Shown here piece by piece: positions 45,131 to 56,062 of a DNA stretch of 64,000 nucleotides. Source of the DNA: Symbiodinium natans (taxonomy: Eukaryota; Sar; Dinophyceae; Suessiales; Symbiodiniaceae). A program made the translations under genes and the position numbers. The stretch spans positions 18,501 through 82,500 of the forward strand of contig CAJNDS010000511.1 in assembly GCA_905221605.1 (NCBI GenBank), written 5' to 3'. The stretch's first letter is position 1. Every line of letters starts with the position of its first letter. A model generated the notes under the pieces. It saw nothing but the letters and a program-made list of their open reading frames with translations, ran no database searches and was not told the DNA's origin.

Positions 45131-48100
45131 CGAGGTGTCGCAAAAGTGACAACATGCAAGGCCCATGGAGAGGCGTACGTGCTGCACTGGACTCAGACTC
45201 TCGAGCTCTGACCTGCAACGGCTCTTGGTGACATGCGGGGTCTTGAAATGTCTGGAAGTTTCTTGCAGCTAGGTCTGGCTGCGATCCGGAGAAGTGCGTT
45301 GCTCCTGCCACCCTCACCGGCTATGTAGTGAAATCCGTTGACGTGCAGCGGCCTTTCTTTACCGCTGACGTTGTGTGCGACAATGAGAACGGCCACTTGG
45401 CCATGTTCCAACAGCGCCGAGTGGGAAAGACTGGTCTCAAGCCGTATGAAGCAGCTGCGTAGATCTGTGTAGTGCATCGTTCTTCTCGCAGGTTACTACG
45501 GCACGGCCACTGCGGATGTTTGTTCTTCTAATGGTCAAGAGTACACGCTGTGGGGCTGCGACACAACGACCTCAACCAGCACCACCACCACCACCTCAAC
45601 GACGACGACAACCACCACTACAGCAGCATGCCTGTAAGCCTGTCCAGTAGCAATGTTGCAGGCACGCAAAGTTGGAGACTTGCAGGTGTGAGATTGAATG
45701 CACAAAGGCGGTTTGAAGTCCAGTCGGTCCATTCAGGGATTGGGAAGGCTTCTGGCGAGACTGTTATGTGCAGTGAGTTGGAATGAGACATGCCTCATGA
45801 TTCACTCTTCTCTCAACTCAGACGACCACGACAACGACGACCACATCCACGACAACCACAACCACGACTACGACCACAACTACAACCACCTCAACAACCA
45901 CCACGACCACTACCTCCACAACCACGACGACAACCACCACATCTACGACGACCACAACCTCGACCACCACAACGACGACATCGACATCAACAACCACAAC
46001 CACTACGTCCACGACAACTACCACCACGACCACCTCAACCACCACCACAACCACCACGACCACTAGCACCACAACTACCACAACCACCACTTCCACGACC
46101 ACCACAACCACAACCACGTCCACCAGCACCTCAACCACGACGACAACCACTACAACCACAACCACTACAACCACCAGCACCACCACAAGCACCAGCACCA
46201 CGACTACCACCAGTACCACCACCACTACTACAACCACCACTACGACCACCACAACCTCAACTACAACAACAACCTCGACCACCACAACGACGAGCACTAC
46301 AACAACCACCAGCACAACCACTTCCACCACGACCACTACTTCCACAACGACAACGACAACCACCACATCCACGACCACCACCACCACCACCTCGACGACT
46401 ACAACCACATCCACCACCACCACGACCACTACAACATCCACGACTACTACCACAACCACCACCTCAACTAGCACTACCACCACCACTACCACCACAAGCA
46501 CTACCACAACGACTACCACAACAAGCACAACAACTACCACCAGCACCACGACAACCACGACGACAACCACAACAAGCACAACCACAACTACTTCCACCAC
46601 AACGATTACCACCACAACTACTACAACCACTACCACATCAACATCCACGACAACGACCACGACCACAAGCACCACCACGACAACTACAACCACAAGCACC
46701 ACAACCACAACCACCAGCACTACCACAACCACCACCACAACCACCACATCCACAACCACCACTACCACAAGTACGACGACCACAACTACGTCGACAACGA
46801 CCACCACGACCACTTCAACGACTACCACGACCACGACTATTCATGGCTTCTGCATGGCCCCAAAGAATGCCGTGGGATACATCATCGAAGAAAACAATCT
46901 GTGGTGGTCCGGCTTCGACGTTGTGGTGAGATGCGACACGCCCACCTACATCGGACACGCAAAGGTGGAAGTCTGCACGGAGGCGGAGAAGCCCTATGTG
47001 GTCCACGGCTGCGTGGCCTCCTTAGGCCAGTGAATGTCATTTTAGGTCGCTTAGTGTGTTTTCTGTGTTTCGTCCAGGCTGAGTGAACTCCCACGGCAAG
47101 CTGAGGCCAAGTACATCAACTGCAAGACCCCAGCCAGCACACAAGGCTACGTGATCACGGAGACTGGTACAGAAGCTGATCTGAAGAGTTATTGATGGTT
47201 ATGCTTTCGAGCGACTCCCTGCTGCTGCGTCTAGTTGTAGCTGTGAGCTTGCCGGGGCACGAAGCAGCACCGCCTCGTAAGGAGCTGCACAAATGGGATG
47301 TGAAGGCGCAGTGCGCAGCGCTGTACCACGGCACGGCGGTAGTCAAGGAGTGTGACGACGACGGCCTGCCCTACGGCATTTCGGCGCAACAGAAGTCATA
47401 GGGATGGGGACTCCAAAAGTTCCCTCTCTCCCTCTCTGCCTGTCTCCCTCTCTCCCTCTCTCTCTCCCTCTCTCCCTCTCTCCCTCTCTCCCTCTCTCCA
47501 TCTGTGATGCAGAAAGCCATACAGGAAAGTTGGTTGTTAGGTCAAAAAGGGTTTGATTGGGCCAATGAGATCTTGTGTCCCAAGCAGCTGCTCAGGCATT
47601 TCAGGCTGCGAGCCAGACACATGCATTGAGCCCACCGACACGACGGGATACGATCTGAAAGTGAAAGATTTGGAGATGTGGAAGCATCTTGGAATGACTT
47701 GCTTGTGATTGCCTGATGCCTTCGGATCCCTTCTGGGTTAAGCCAGCCATCTGCTAAGCTGCTAAGGTTTAGCGTTACCATTGCATGTGCGTCGGGTTAC
47801 ATTGGCGATGCTAAAGTGGAGAAGTGTGATGGGCACGGACTGCCTTACAAGATTGCCGCTTGGCCCGTGTCAGGTTCCGGAACGCATTCAACATAGCTGT
47901 AGAACCCTGATGCAAGATCACTAACCAGAAGCTGTGTGTAGGCTACTTCGCACGATCACGTTAGTGACGTTGAGTCATATGTCTTGCCACATATCTCTGC
48001 GCTACATTGCCATTATCTGCCACTGCATGCTCGGCAGTTCGGCTGGAAACAGCATGACGCAGCTGTCGCAGAAACCTTACACCGAGGATGGTTGTCTGCC

Positions 48101-51100
48101 GACGACCACCACCACGAGCACCACCACCACAACGACTACCACGACGATCGACGAGCCTTGCATGGCCCCGAAGAACGCCATCGGCTACAAGATCACGGAG
48201 AACAGCGTGCATTGGACATCCTTCGATGTGACTGCAACTTGTGCCGATCGGTTTTATGGGCACGCCCATGTGAAGATCTGCACCAAGCCGGACATGGTCT
48301 ACTACCTGTCAGGCTGCGTCTGGACCTCAGGTTGCCTCTGAATGATGCTGGTAGCGGAGAAAACGCTTTCTTCATAGCAAGTCATGCTTGCTTCCGCGCC
48401 CAGACCAGAGTGGTCACCTGCAAGACCCCTCAAGACACGCTTGGCTACCACGTCAAGGAGGCCAACCTGGCTGCCCGACTCCAACAGCTGTAGAGAGGTC
48501 CATGACCAGTACGTGAATCGAAGAGCCTAGTGCAAATATTGGCTCCAGTATGCTGCACACATCAGAGCAATCCACAAGATAAGGACACGCACCAGTGGGA
48601 CGTTACGGCTTCATGTGCCTGTGCTGGAATTTAACAAATCCAGGTGTGCACAACATGGAGTCCATGCTGAGGTGCGCGCATCTCTGATGCTCCAAACTCT
48701 CGAATCCTCAAGAGCTCTGAAGCCCCTCTTGATGAACTTCGCTGACTCATGCTGACTCTGTGAATCTCTGAACACCGAGGTGCCCAGAAGTTTCATGGCA
48801 CGGCGAAGGCATGGCACACGTGAGCTGTGCGCCTGCTGAGGTATTGCAAGTTCTACAAAGCATGTGGGTCTTGGGGCTTGAGCCATATCAGATGAACATT
48901 CGGATGCTCATAAAGAAACGTAAATACCGAAGAAATGTGCACATTGAATCATTGAATATGTGTATTGATGTACACTTTTGTTCGGAACCCGTACAATTCT
49001 TCCCCCCTCCTCCCACCCCGCGCGTAGGAAATTGGGGGGGGGGGGGTGGGGGGGTGGGGGGGTTGAGGGTATTCGCTTCAGCCTGTCAGGTGACCCAGTG
49101 CGACGAGGACACCTATCCTTACGCCCTTGCTGGTTGCCAGCCGGACACATGTACCGGCCTCATTGATCTTGCAAGCGCTAGCCGGCGTTTTCGAACAGGG
49201 TCACGTGCCGAGAATGAAGTGTCTGCTGAAAGGCACCGGTCCATCGGATACCACCGGCTACACCTACACCGCAAACTCCCTTGCTATGCAACTCGGTCCG
49301 GTCAGAGAGAAGTATTGCTGAAGGACAGCCGAATTGCAGAAGCAGACCTGCTCTGTGTGTGTGTGTGTGTCAGGCACAACTTCGACGTTTCCGTGGAGTG
49401 TGCATCGGGCTATGAGGGCAATCCCGCTGCCACGGTTTGCGATGGGCATGGTAAATCCTTTACCATTGATCCTTGGCGCATCTTGGGACGAGTCATGTTC
49501 GGGCGGGTGATTGGGGTTGAGAGGCCTACTTATGGTAGATGCGAAATCCACTTGCCAAGCCTTGCAGGTCCAAGTTGCCTGGCTAATGTTTCATGGTTTC
49601 GCCACTGAATGCTTTGAGCAGTGCTGTGCCAACTTTGCCAAGGATGGATGCCAAACCACAACCACTACTTCCACTACCACGACGACCACCACCACGACCA
49701 CCACCACCTCCACTTCAACTACGACGACGACAACCACAACAACCACCAGCACTACCACCACAACTACCACTAGCACCACCACAACCACCACGACCACTAC
49801 TACCACAACATCGACCACCACAACAACGACAACCACAACAACCACCACCACAACAACTACCAGCACAACAACCACAACCACAACGACGTCGACCACCACA
49901 ACCACGACTACCACATCCACAACTACAACGACAACAACCACAAGCACTACCACAATCACCACTACCAGCACAACCACAATCACAACCACCACCACCACCA
50001 CGACCTCCACCACAACCACAACGACCAGCACAACCACATCAACTACAACAACTACCACGACCTCCACCACGACAACTGTCACGATTCCAAAGCTGGTGTG
50101 TTCCGCGCCACTGGACACCACAGGCCACTGGAACTTTCGACGGTGTTGAATCGGAAGGTTTAACGCGCCGTCACATCTGTGAGCTTCAACAAATGCTTGC
50201 TGAGTGCATCGTACTTGCCAGGCTACCTGATCTCCGAGCACAACCTGCTACAGGAAAGCTTCAAAGTCACAGCCGATTGTTCCGATGAGCGCCTGCAGCT
50301 GCAACAGCTGCAACACACATGGAAGATACGAAATCGCACGAAATTCTAAATAAACGCAGAGCGGAGGTGAGACGTTTGCAAAAGAACCCGAGGTACATTG
50401 GCACCGCCAGCGTGGTCGCGTGCACGGAGGAGGACAACGTCTACAAGGTGAAGGGCTGTGAGAAGAAGGTCTTCTGCTTTGCGCCGACAGCACTAGGCCG
50501 AGTGCCGACCAAACTTCATGGGGCAAGAGCATACAACAGCCCCTAAACCCTAAACCCTAAACCCTGCTGTATCACGACCCCACCAAAACACTTGGCAAGG
50601 CTACCACGTCGACGAGAAGAGCCTTGTTATGCAAGCCTTCGACGTGACGGCGACTTGCGCGGCCGGCTTCCATGGCTCAGCCAAGGTGCAGAAAAAAACA
50701 ATCATAAAAATGATAGAAAGAATACTAATAATCATAATCATAGTCATAATGATAATGGTAATGTTATTCTTGCCAGTATTATTATTGTTGTTATGGTTTT
50801 CTTATTATTAGCATTCGTATGCTACTGAAAGCTACCCGGCCTCTTGCAGGTCCAAGCGTGTTCCAAAACCGACAGCGAGTACAGCATCAGCGGTTGCAAG
50901 GAAAACTTCTGCACGTCGCCAAGTACGGTAGGCGCATGGCTGGAGTCGAAAATAGCATGGCGAAACATTTTCGCTTGTGAAGTTTGTGAAACGTGCTGCC
51001 TGTATGGGCCCGACCAGGCTATGCTGTCTCCGAGGTTGAGCTGCGTCAGCATGCCTTCCAGGCGGGATCCAGTCGAGCAAGTTCTTGCAAGAAACCCTTC

Positions 51101-52285
51101 GGGTCACCAAGTTTCGATCATGTTTGATCAGGTCACAGCAGCTTGCGACAATGGCTATGAAGGTACCGCCGTGGCCAAGGCTTGCAGTGTCCACAAGGGT
51201 GGCCAGGCTGCAAAGTATGTCCTAGTCTTCCACAAGCATGTCCAAGCTACAAGCTGCTTTCCCAGGCAGCTACGTGCTCTCGGGTTGCACAAGGAGAGAA
51301 ATCTTCTGCGTTGCCCCCACCGCCTCTCGGTCAACAGCTGCACGGTGATTGTCCTGTTGTTGCAAGCGTGCTGCGACTGCTTGGCGCGTGGGGACTGTTC
51401 CAAGGTCACCGACGGCTATGAGGTGACCGAAACGGATCTTCGAGTGGACGAGTTCGAAGTGAAGGCCAGCTGTGCTGCAGGATACACAGGCGACTCGGCT
51501 GCGAAAGCATCACTGCTCACATTGTGGTCGCAGCACGCGAATAGTGACTAGTCAGTGCCAAGCAAAAATTATGTCTTTCCTCCGATCACAGCTGAGGCAC
51601 TGCAAAGGTCATAAAGTGCTCGGGTTCGACACAGAAGGCTGCCAGTCTCAGCATTTGCAGTGGTCCATCGAGCCATTGGGAGTCCATGTAATCCCATCCA
51701 AACCCAGGCTGAACCGCCACAAACCCCTGTCAGGTTGCAACGTCCTACTCTTTGGAGGGCTGCACCAGCACGAGTGAAAGAGCGCCCAGCTCGAACGTCT
51801 TCTGCGTTGCCCCTTCAGCCTCTCGGTCGAGGACAGCTTTGGGCATCTGCTCCGGATTTCTACGGCTTCTTTAAAGCTTAAAGCCGCGGCTTCCGATAAC
51901 TGATGAATGGATTCTGGTGTTACAAGACGGGACCTGCTCAGGTCACCGATGGCTACGACATATCAGAGACGGATCTCCGCGAGAGCATGTTCCAAGTAAC
52001 GGCCAGGTGTGCTACAGGATACTCAGGTAGCTTGGATGCGAGATGTCAGAATACGGTATTGTCGAGATGTTGGAAATACGGAGAGCGCTGCTCGCATCTT
52101 TGGGCAGTCCTTACAGTCCCGGCACTGAAAGAGCTTTGAGGCACTGCGAAGGTCGCGAAGTGCACAGGCGCAACAACAAAGGCCAGTGCTTCTGGCGTCC
52201 ATGGAGTCATTTCAGTTAAGCGCGATGTGGGCATGTTTCTCAGGAGGCGAAGCCCTACACTCTCAGTGGATGCACAAAACGCTGA
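45131..52285 (+). CDS. Large secreted-type protein of at least 12 tandem four-cysteine modules with Thr-rich blocks
   Basis: A module of about 55-60 residues recurs: C-x-A/S-P..., then GY-x-V..E.....F-x-V-x-A-x-C, then GY-x-G-x-A......C, then Y-x-L-x-GC, followed by a four- to six-residue gap to the next module. Clear copies: 45281-45560, 46852-47012, 47118-47384, 47605-47855, 48156-48317, 48404-49139, 49140-49470, 50093-50460, 50461-50897, 50898-51280, 51281-51770 and 51770-52280, plus a partial one at 45131-45276. Examples: CVAPATLTGYVV, FDVTATCAAGFHGSAK, YSISGC. The cysteine spacing and GY words resemble sushi/CCP domains without their tryptophan; this is inference. Most modules are cut by introns at the same places (after GSAK, before Y-x-L-x-GC), several with GC donors. 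The last exon (52244-52285) ends KPYTLSGCTKR and TGA. No start exon, membrane helix or lipid-anchor signal was found. Likely an extracellular adhesion or cell-surface protein. Confidence 0.72.
45822..46845 (+). repeat. Poly-threonine coding block I (about 340 codons)
   Basis: In the frame that enters the module at 46852, nearly every codon is ACA, ACC, ACG or ACT, with scattered Ser codons. A shorter block (45565-45630) ends the previous exon. The acceptor TCAACTCAG ends at 45821. The codon mix is irregular, so this is not a simple DNA repeat. Other frames give long Pro/Arg/Gln or Val ORFs that are shadows. Confidence 0.85.
47415..47505. repeat. CTCTCCCT pyrimidine repeat
   Basis: A CCCTCTCT-type run within an intron of the module gene; it could serve as a polypyrimidine tract for the acceptor at 47604. 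Confidence 0.8.
47934..48071 (+). other. Intron sequence of the module gene
   Basis: The open frame extends upstream of the acceptor TGTCGCAG (48064-48071) to 47934, but its translation lacks module motifs. It is taken as intron read-through. Confidence 0.5.
48093..48150 (+). repeat. Thr-rich coding block II
   Basis: A run of about 17 Thr/Ser codons (PTTTTTSTTTTTTTTI) lies inside the exon 48072-48317, directly before the module beginning CMAPKNAIGY. That module is nearly the same as the one after block I (CMAPKNAVGY). Confidence 0.85.
49656..50090 (+). repeat. Poly-threonine coding block III (about 145 codons)
   Basis: Thr codons of all four kinds with scattered Ser, ending TVTIPKLVCSAPLDTTGH, which starts the next module. 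Same position relative to a module as blocks I and II. Confidence 0.85.
50540..50566 (-). repeat. CCCTAAA telomere-like repeat inside an intron
   Basis: Three to four CCCTAAA units lie between two half-module exons of the module gene (50461-50505 and 50600-50690). Confidence 0.8.
50694..50815. repeat. AT-rich ATAAT-type tract in an intron
   Basis: An A/T-rich stretch with ATAATCATA-like words fills the intron between GSAK and VQAC of one module. Confidence 0.7.
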
Positions 52286-52670
52286 GCGCCTCAGCACTCC
52301 GTCTGTAGACTTTGACGGCGTCAACACGACCAAGCTGTCAAACATGCGAATGAAGTCTCGCAATGAGAAAAGGAGACGACGATCCCGCACCCCTTAGGCT
52401 ACTAGTGACTAGTCGGGCACAGCAGTGCAGCCAGAGGAAGGTCCTGACGATTTTGCGGATGCAGCTCATCGTGCTGGCAAGTCTTTGGCCCAAACATGTC
52501 GTACGTGTTTGTGCACACAAGGGTTAGCATCTGGCAGAAAAAAGCCTACTGCCGACAATATGTCTGTAGGATTCACATCATGACAGCATCCGCGAAACTC
52601 GGGAATCGGGAAACTCCCAACAGGGTGCTTCTGACAAAACACGAGCGACCAGAGGAGTAGACTAGTTTCC
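52286..52670. other. Spacer between module gene and acetyltransferase ORF
   Basis: No exon, relict spliced leader or repeat was recognised. Confidence 0.35.
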
Positions 52671-53315
52671 ATGCTGGCAGTATCGAAGCGACGGCCGGTG
52701 AAGCAGCGACTCAAGCGCCCTCCTGAAGGATGTCAGTCTTTGCTGGCCGTGGCGCGGAATTGCCGAGAGTGCGGGGAGCGACTGAGCGCGCTGGAGGGTG
52801 CCTTACACCTGTGCCCGGCCGTGTTTCGATGGAGCTTCCAAGGCGAAGTCGTGGGCAGCGCGCCCAGTGCCGACGGCCCCTGCCGATTGGTCCGGCTGGG
52901 TGCAAATGCACGGAAAGGTGCGGCAGGCACAGAGCTTGTGGAGTTGTGGGAGAACATCCGGAGAACCCAGCTCTCACATATCTTGGAGTTACCATCAATG
53001 GAGCAATTGGCCAGCAGGAGTGCCATTCTCCTCTTGGCCTTGCGAGGTAAGGACGTTCTTGCACTGCTAAGTGCAGAATGCATAGCTGCTCGCCAGCTCT
53101 GCCCATCAGCAGAAACAAAGCAAGCAGAAGTCGGGGGAGTCATCGGAGTGCCCCACGGAGCATCCCGGGATCCTTTGCTGGGCTTGTCAGTGCTCTGGAC
53201 CCGGCGACGTGAACGCCGACGCGGCCTGGCAGCTGCGCTGGTGGACCGCCCGGGGCCCGGGAGAGATTTGTTTTGGTTTTGTTCTCTTGTGATATTCGGT
53301 AGTAGGAGGAGCTGA
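52671..53315 (+). pseudogene. ESCO/Eco1-like cohesin acetyltransferase, apparently frameshifted
   Basis: An intronless frame from ATG 52671. Residues 31-46 (CRECGERLSALEGALH) resemble the N-terminal zinc finger of Eco1/ESCO enzymes, which acetylate the cohesin subunit SMC3 in the nucleus. Residues 133-140 (LSAECIAA) and 171-192 (GLSVLWTRR...RRRGLAAALVD) match the acetyltransferase core with its acetyl-CoA loop (RRxGLA). After residue 192 the expected AR-x-x-FV continues in another frame (ARERFV from 53255), and the normal AFSxPT end was not found. Either a frameshift has broken the gene or a short unseen intron lies there. The second zinc-binding His is also missing. Assignment by motifs only. 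Confidence 0.5.
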
Positions 53316-54214
53316 AGTAGTAGGTGGCAACAGCACAAGCAACCTGCGCAGTATGTTATGCAAAGAAGCAAATGCTGCAAATACCAAAGTTTTCATGCTC
53401 GTGACAGTTGTTCCAGACACTGCTGTAAACACCGGTGTTGTGGGCATGGTCACCAAAGGCATCTTCTTTGCAAAGACGTCAAACATCCTCTTGCATTCTG
53501 ATGTGCAAAGAGGTACGAACGCCGTAAATACCAGTGTTTTTGGGCATGGTCGCCATAGGACCGGAGAAACGGACGATATTGTCTCCCCATTCCCACCCCT
53601 GCGCCCCCACCCCCCTCCCAAGAAAGAAAACCAAAAAACTTGGCCCTGTACTGCGCGCCGTGTGCCAACCACTAAGACCGTGTACTGAGTACTTGTAGGA
53701 GTTATCGTACTTTCAGTCGTCAAAGTACTTAGTACCCAAGTACGCGGAAAGTAGTATGAAGGAGTAGGAAATGGAATTCCAGTAGTAAAGTACATAGCAA
53801 CTGGATGCAACTGGTAGTATGGCTCTTCGAGTCTTCGTGGGAGTCGTATCCATGGAAGCGGAGGTGCGCGGGAGCTCCTGGCTCCTGGCAGCCGAGTCGC
53901 TTTTTCTCAGCCGACCGAGCTTGGCCAAGCCTTCGCCAATCAGTATGTCCACAGGCCCGGGACCGTTTAGGGTTTAGGGTTATATGGTTAGTAGGGTTTA
54001 TAGGGTGTATAGGGTTTATAGGGTTTATCGGGTTTATAGGGTTTATAGGGTTTAGGGTTTGGGGTTTACAGGGTTTAGGGTTGATAGGGTTTAGGAGCTT
54101 CCGACCGCAGCTTCTCGTTTTGCAGGAGAAAAGATCTGGAAGAAAAGAGCGTGCTCATTTATGAGCCCGAGTGCGCGGGGCCATAGGATGCCATAGCATG
54201 CACACACAGATCGT
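53316..54214. other. Spacer with diverged direct repeats and telomere-like minisatellite
   Basis: A unit containing GTAAACACCGGTGTT / GGGCATGGTCACCA recurs near 53422-53460 and 53521-53560. GTAC-rich words and short palindromes lie at 53680-53790. A TTTAGGG/TTTATAGGG minisatellite covers 53966-54096. Confidence 0.5.
53966..54096 (+). repeat. TTTAGGG / TTTATAGGG minisatellite
   Basis: It starts with TTTAGGG units and changes to a nine-base TTTATAGGG variant repeated several times, then returns to TTTAGGG. This suggests local expansion from a telomere-like seed. Confidence 0.85.
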
Positions 54215-54475
54215 GCTTGATCGTGCGAGCTTGTGGCAGCTGCTTCTGTCACCAGCAGCATCTCTGTAGATTCTCTTCAGAATCTATCGTTTCTGGGCAT
54301 CGGGCTAGACTTACACAGCCAGACTCAGCCTCCCTTCTGTGAATGCCGGCAGAACACCTTGATTCCATACTGCTACGTAGTGAACTTGCTGAGACTGGAT
54401 GTGGCAGTGACAATTTGCTGTTCAGATTGTTCAGTTGTCACTGTCGATGTCAGAGCTTGCCTGCGCTGGTCATGA
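54215..54475 (+). CDS. Possible exon, Cys-containing unknown protein
   Basis: The frame reads SISVDSLQNLSFLGIGLDL then FCECRQNTLIPYCYVV and ends in a stop. Several cysteines; plausible codon use; no clear acceptor. Confidence 0.33.
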
Positions 54476-55169
54476 TTCCGATGAACATACTCGCATCACG
54501 TGATTCATCGTGTTTTCTCTGTTGCTGCTGGTTATGTTCTTGATCATGCCACACGCGTAGGTTGCGAACGATGCCTTGCAAAGGGGTGCGGGCAACGCTT
54601 GGGGCAAAAGAGTTTGCCCACACGTGCTGCATACATACTCGTACAAGTCGGCATTCAGAGCACTCCCAGAAATCTTGAGAAGGACATCGCAGTTGTTATC
54701 CGAAAGCAGCTGCAGCTAAACATGTCATTCTGCCTCGACCTAACTCCCAACCCAGGGGCCCTTTGCATGTCATCTGCTTACCCAAGAATCTGCTCAGTCC
54801 TACATGGCTGTGCTGCGCTCTTATAGGCCAAGACCTGCAGGTGACGAGTGACAGGAGTGTAGCACGGTGTGCACTCATGGCCCCCAAGCCCACACCAGTT
54901 TTTTTTCACAATTCTCCCACATCCCAAGATCCCTGGAGCACGAAGCCATGGCATCAAGCTAGCATGGCCGATGACCACGTGCACCTCTGAGAGGGACTCC
55001 AGCACAAAATCATGTAAGCCGTAGAGCCTTGACCCTCACCAGCTGAAAGAAGAGGCCCCCCCCCGCTTTGACTTGCAGACAGCTCCTTTTTTGCAGCAGT
55101 TTTTTTTTGGGAGTAAGAAGGAAATCGGTCGGCGCGCCCCGCAGCGCACCGCGGGATTTCCTCGGTCAA
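54476..55169. other. Spacer without recognised gene
   Basis: Open frames at 54500-54826 and 54763-54990 lack borders and motifs. Nothing firm. Confidence 0.3.
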
Positions 55170-55410
55170 GCCCAGCCGCGGCGTGGCCGCGCTCGCTCGA
55201 AACTGTCCTCACTTTTTGGCTTCCCGACATGGACATGGCGAAGCCGTCGTCATCTGTCATCGCTTTTGGATGTGTGGATGTGCCAAGTGCGAAGCTGTCG
55301 TCGTTGTAGGACGTGTCCATATTCGCCAGATGCCACATGCGAAAACTGTCGTCGCTTTTGGATGTCTGTGTTCGTTTCTTCTGGACGTCTAGCCTCGCCA
55401 AATGAGAAGC
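55170..55410 (+). repeat. 40-base minisatellite, locus 2
   Basis: About five diverged units; the best one reads CTGTCGTCGCTTTTGGATG then TCTGTGTTCG. The flank GTGGCCGCGC...CTCGAAACTG is shared with the inverted locus at 26985-27150. Confidence 0.65.
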
Positions 55411-55654
55411 TGTCGGCATTTAGATTTCTGGATTCACATGGTTTACGCTGGGATTTTGAATCAGCATTGCATGACGCGTGTATGCAGGCGCAAGCCTGCT
55501 TACACTTGTTGTTGATGTAACAGCAACGCCGCCCATGACAAGTCCCTCGGCACCACTGCGTGCACTCTCCTCATATACGACTCTGCTTCTGTAGACGTGG
55601 GAGGCTTCTGCGAACATGGCAGCATAACTCTGCCACTCTCCCCGCGCTCCCCAG

Positions 55655-55929
55655 GTGCTGCTTCCCTGTGAGAAGCCCTTCGAAGACGAGCTACAGCGAA
55701 ACCGCGCGCGCGCCGCTTGGATGTTTTATTATAGCCTTTGCCAAGGTGGGGAGGTGGGGGAGGAGGCTCTTTGCTCTTAGGCTCTTAGGGGGCCCTTTGA
55801 CCAGTGGCCATCAGTGACCTGACTTTCACACGACAACGTTTTGCCAAGGCCGCGGCTCGCAAAGAAAAGTTTGAGCGAGATAAGAAGGTTGTGCAGTATG
55901 TGCAGAGCCAGACCGGCCGCTGGGTTTGA
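55655..55929 (+). CDS. Two terminal exons of an unknown gene
   Basis: Exon 55655-55745 follows CCCCAG and reads VLLPCEKPFEDELQRNRA then AAWMFYYSLCQ, ending at AAG|GTGGGG. Exon 55805-55929 follows TTGACCAG; joined in phase it continues VAISDLTFTRQRFAKAA, then a basic helix, and ends SQTGRWV with TGA. The phase-perfect junction across a 59-base intron makes this one of the better models. The end is strongly basic. No family recognised. Confidence 0.62.
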
Positions 55930-55983
55930 AAAAGCTCTCTGAGGAATCTCCACTTCTGAGTGACCCGAATCCGGAATCCTGAG

Positions 55984-56046
55984 CCCCTAAACCCTAAACC
56001 CTAAACCCTAGGCCTAGGCCCTAACCCCTAGACCCTAAACCCCTGC
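55984..56046 (-). repeat. Degenerate CCCTAAA repeat
   Basis: CCCTAAA units with CCTAGG variants lie between the unknown gene (ending 55929) and the first PH-domain exon. Confidence 0.8.
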
Positions 56047-56062
56047 GCGGGAAGCAACATCA

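Noticed and set aside
45818-46834. Long poly-Val minus-strand ORF (338 codons)
   Set aside because: Reverse complement of Thr codons (GTN); purely a shadow.
45790-46929. Long Pro/Arg/Gln-rich plus-strand ORF (379 codons)
   Set aside because: It is the shifted frame of the poly-Thr block; the Thr frame continues directly into a conserved module, this one does not.
49591-50241. Poly-Val minus-strand ORF (216 codons)
   Set aside because: Shadow of poly-Thr block III.
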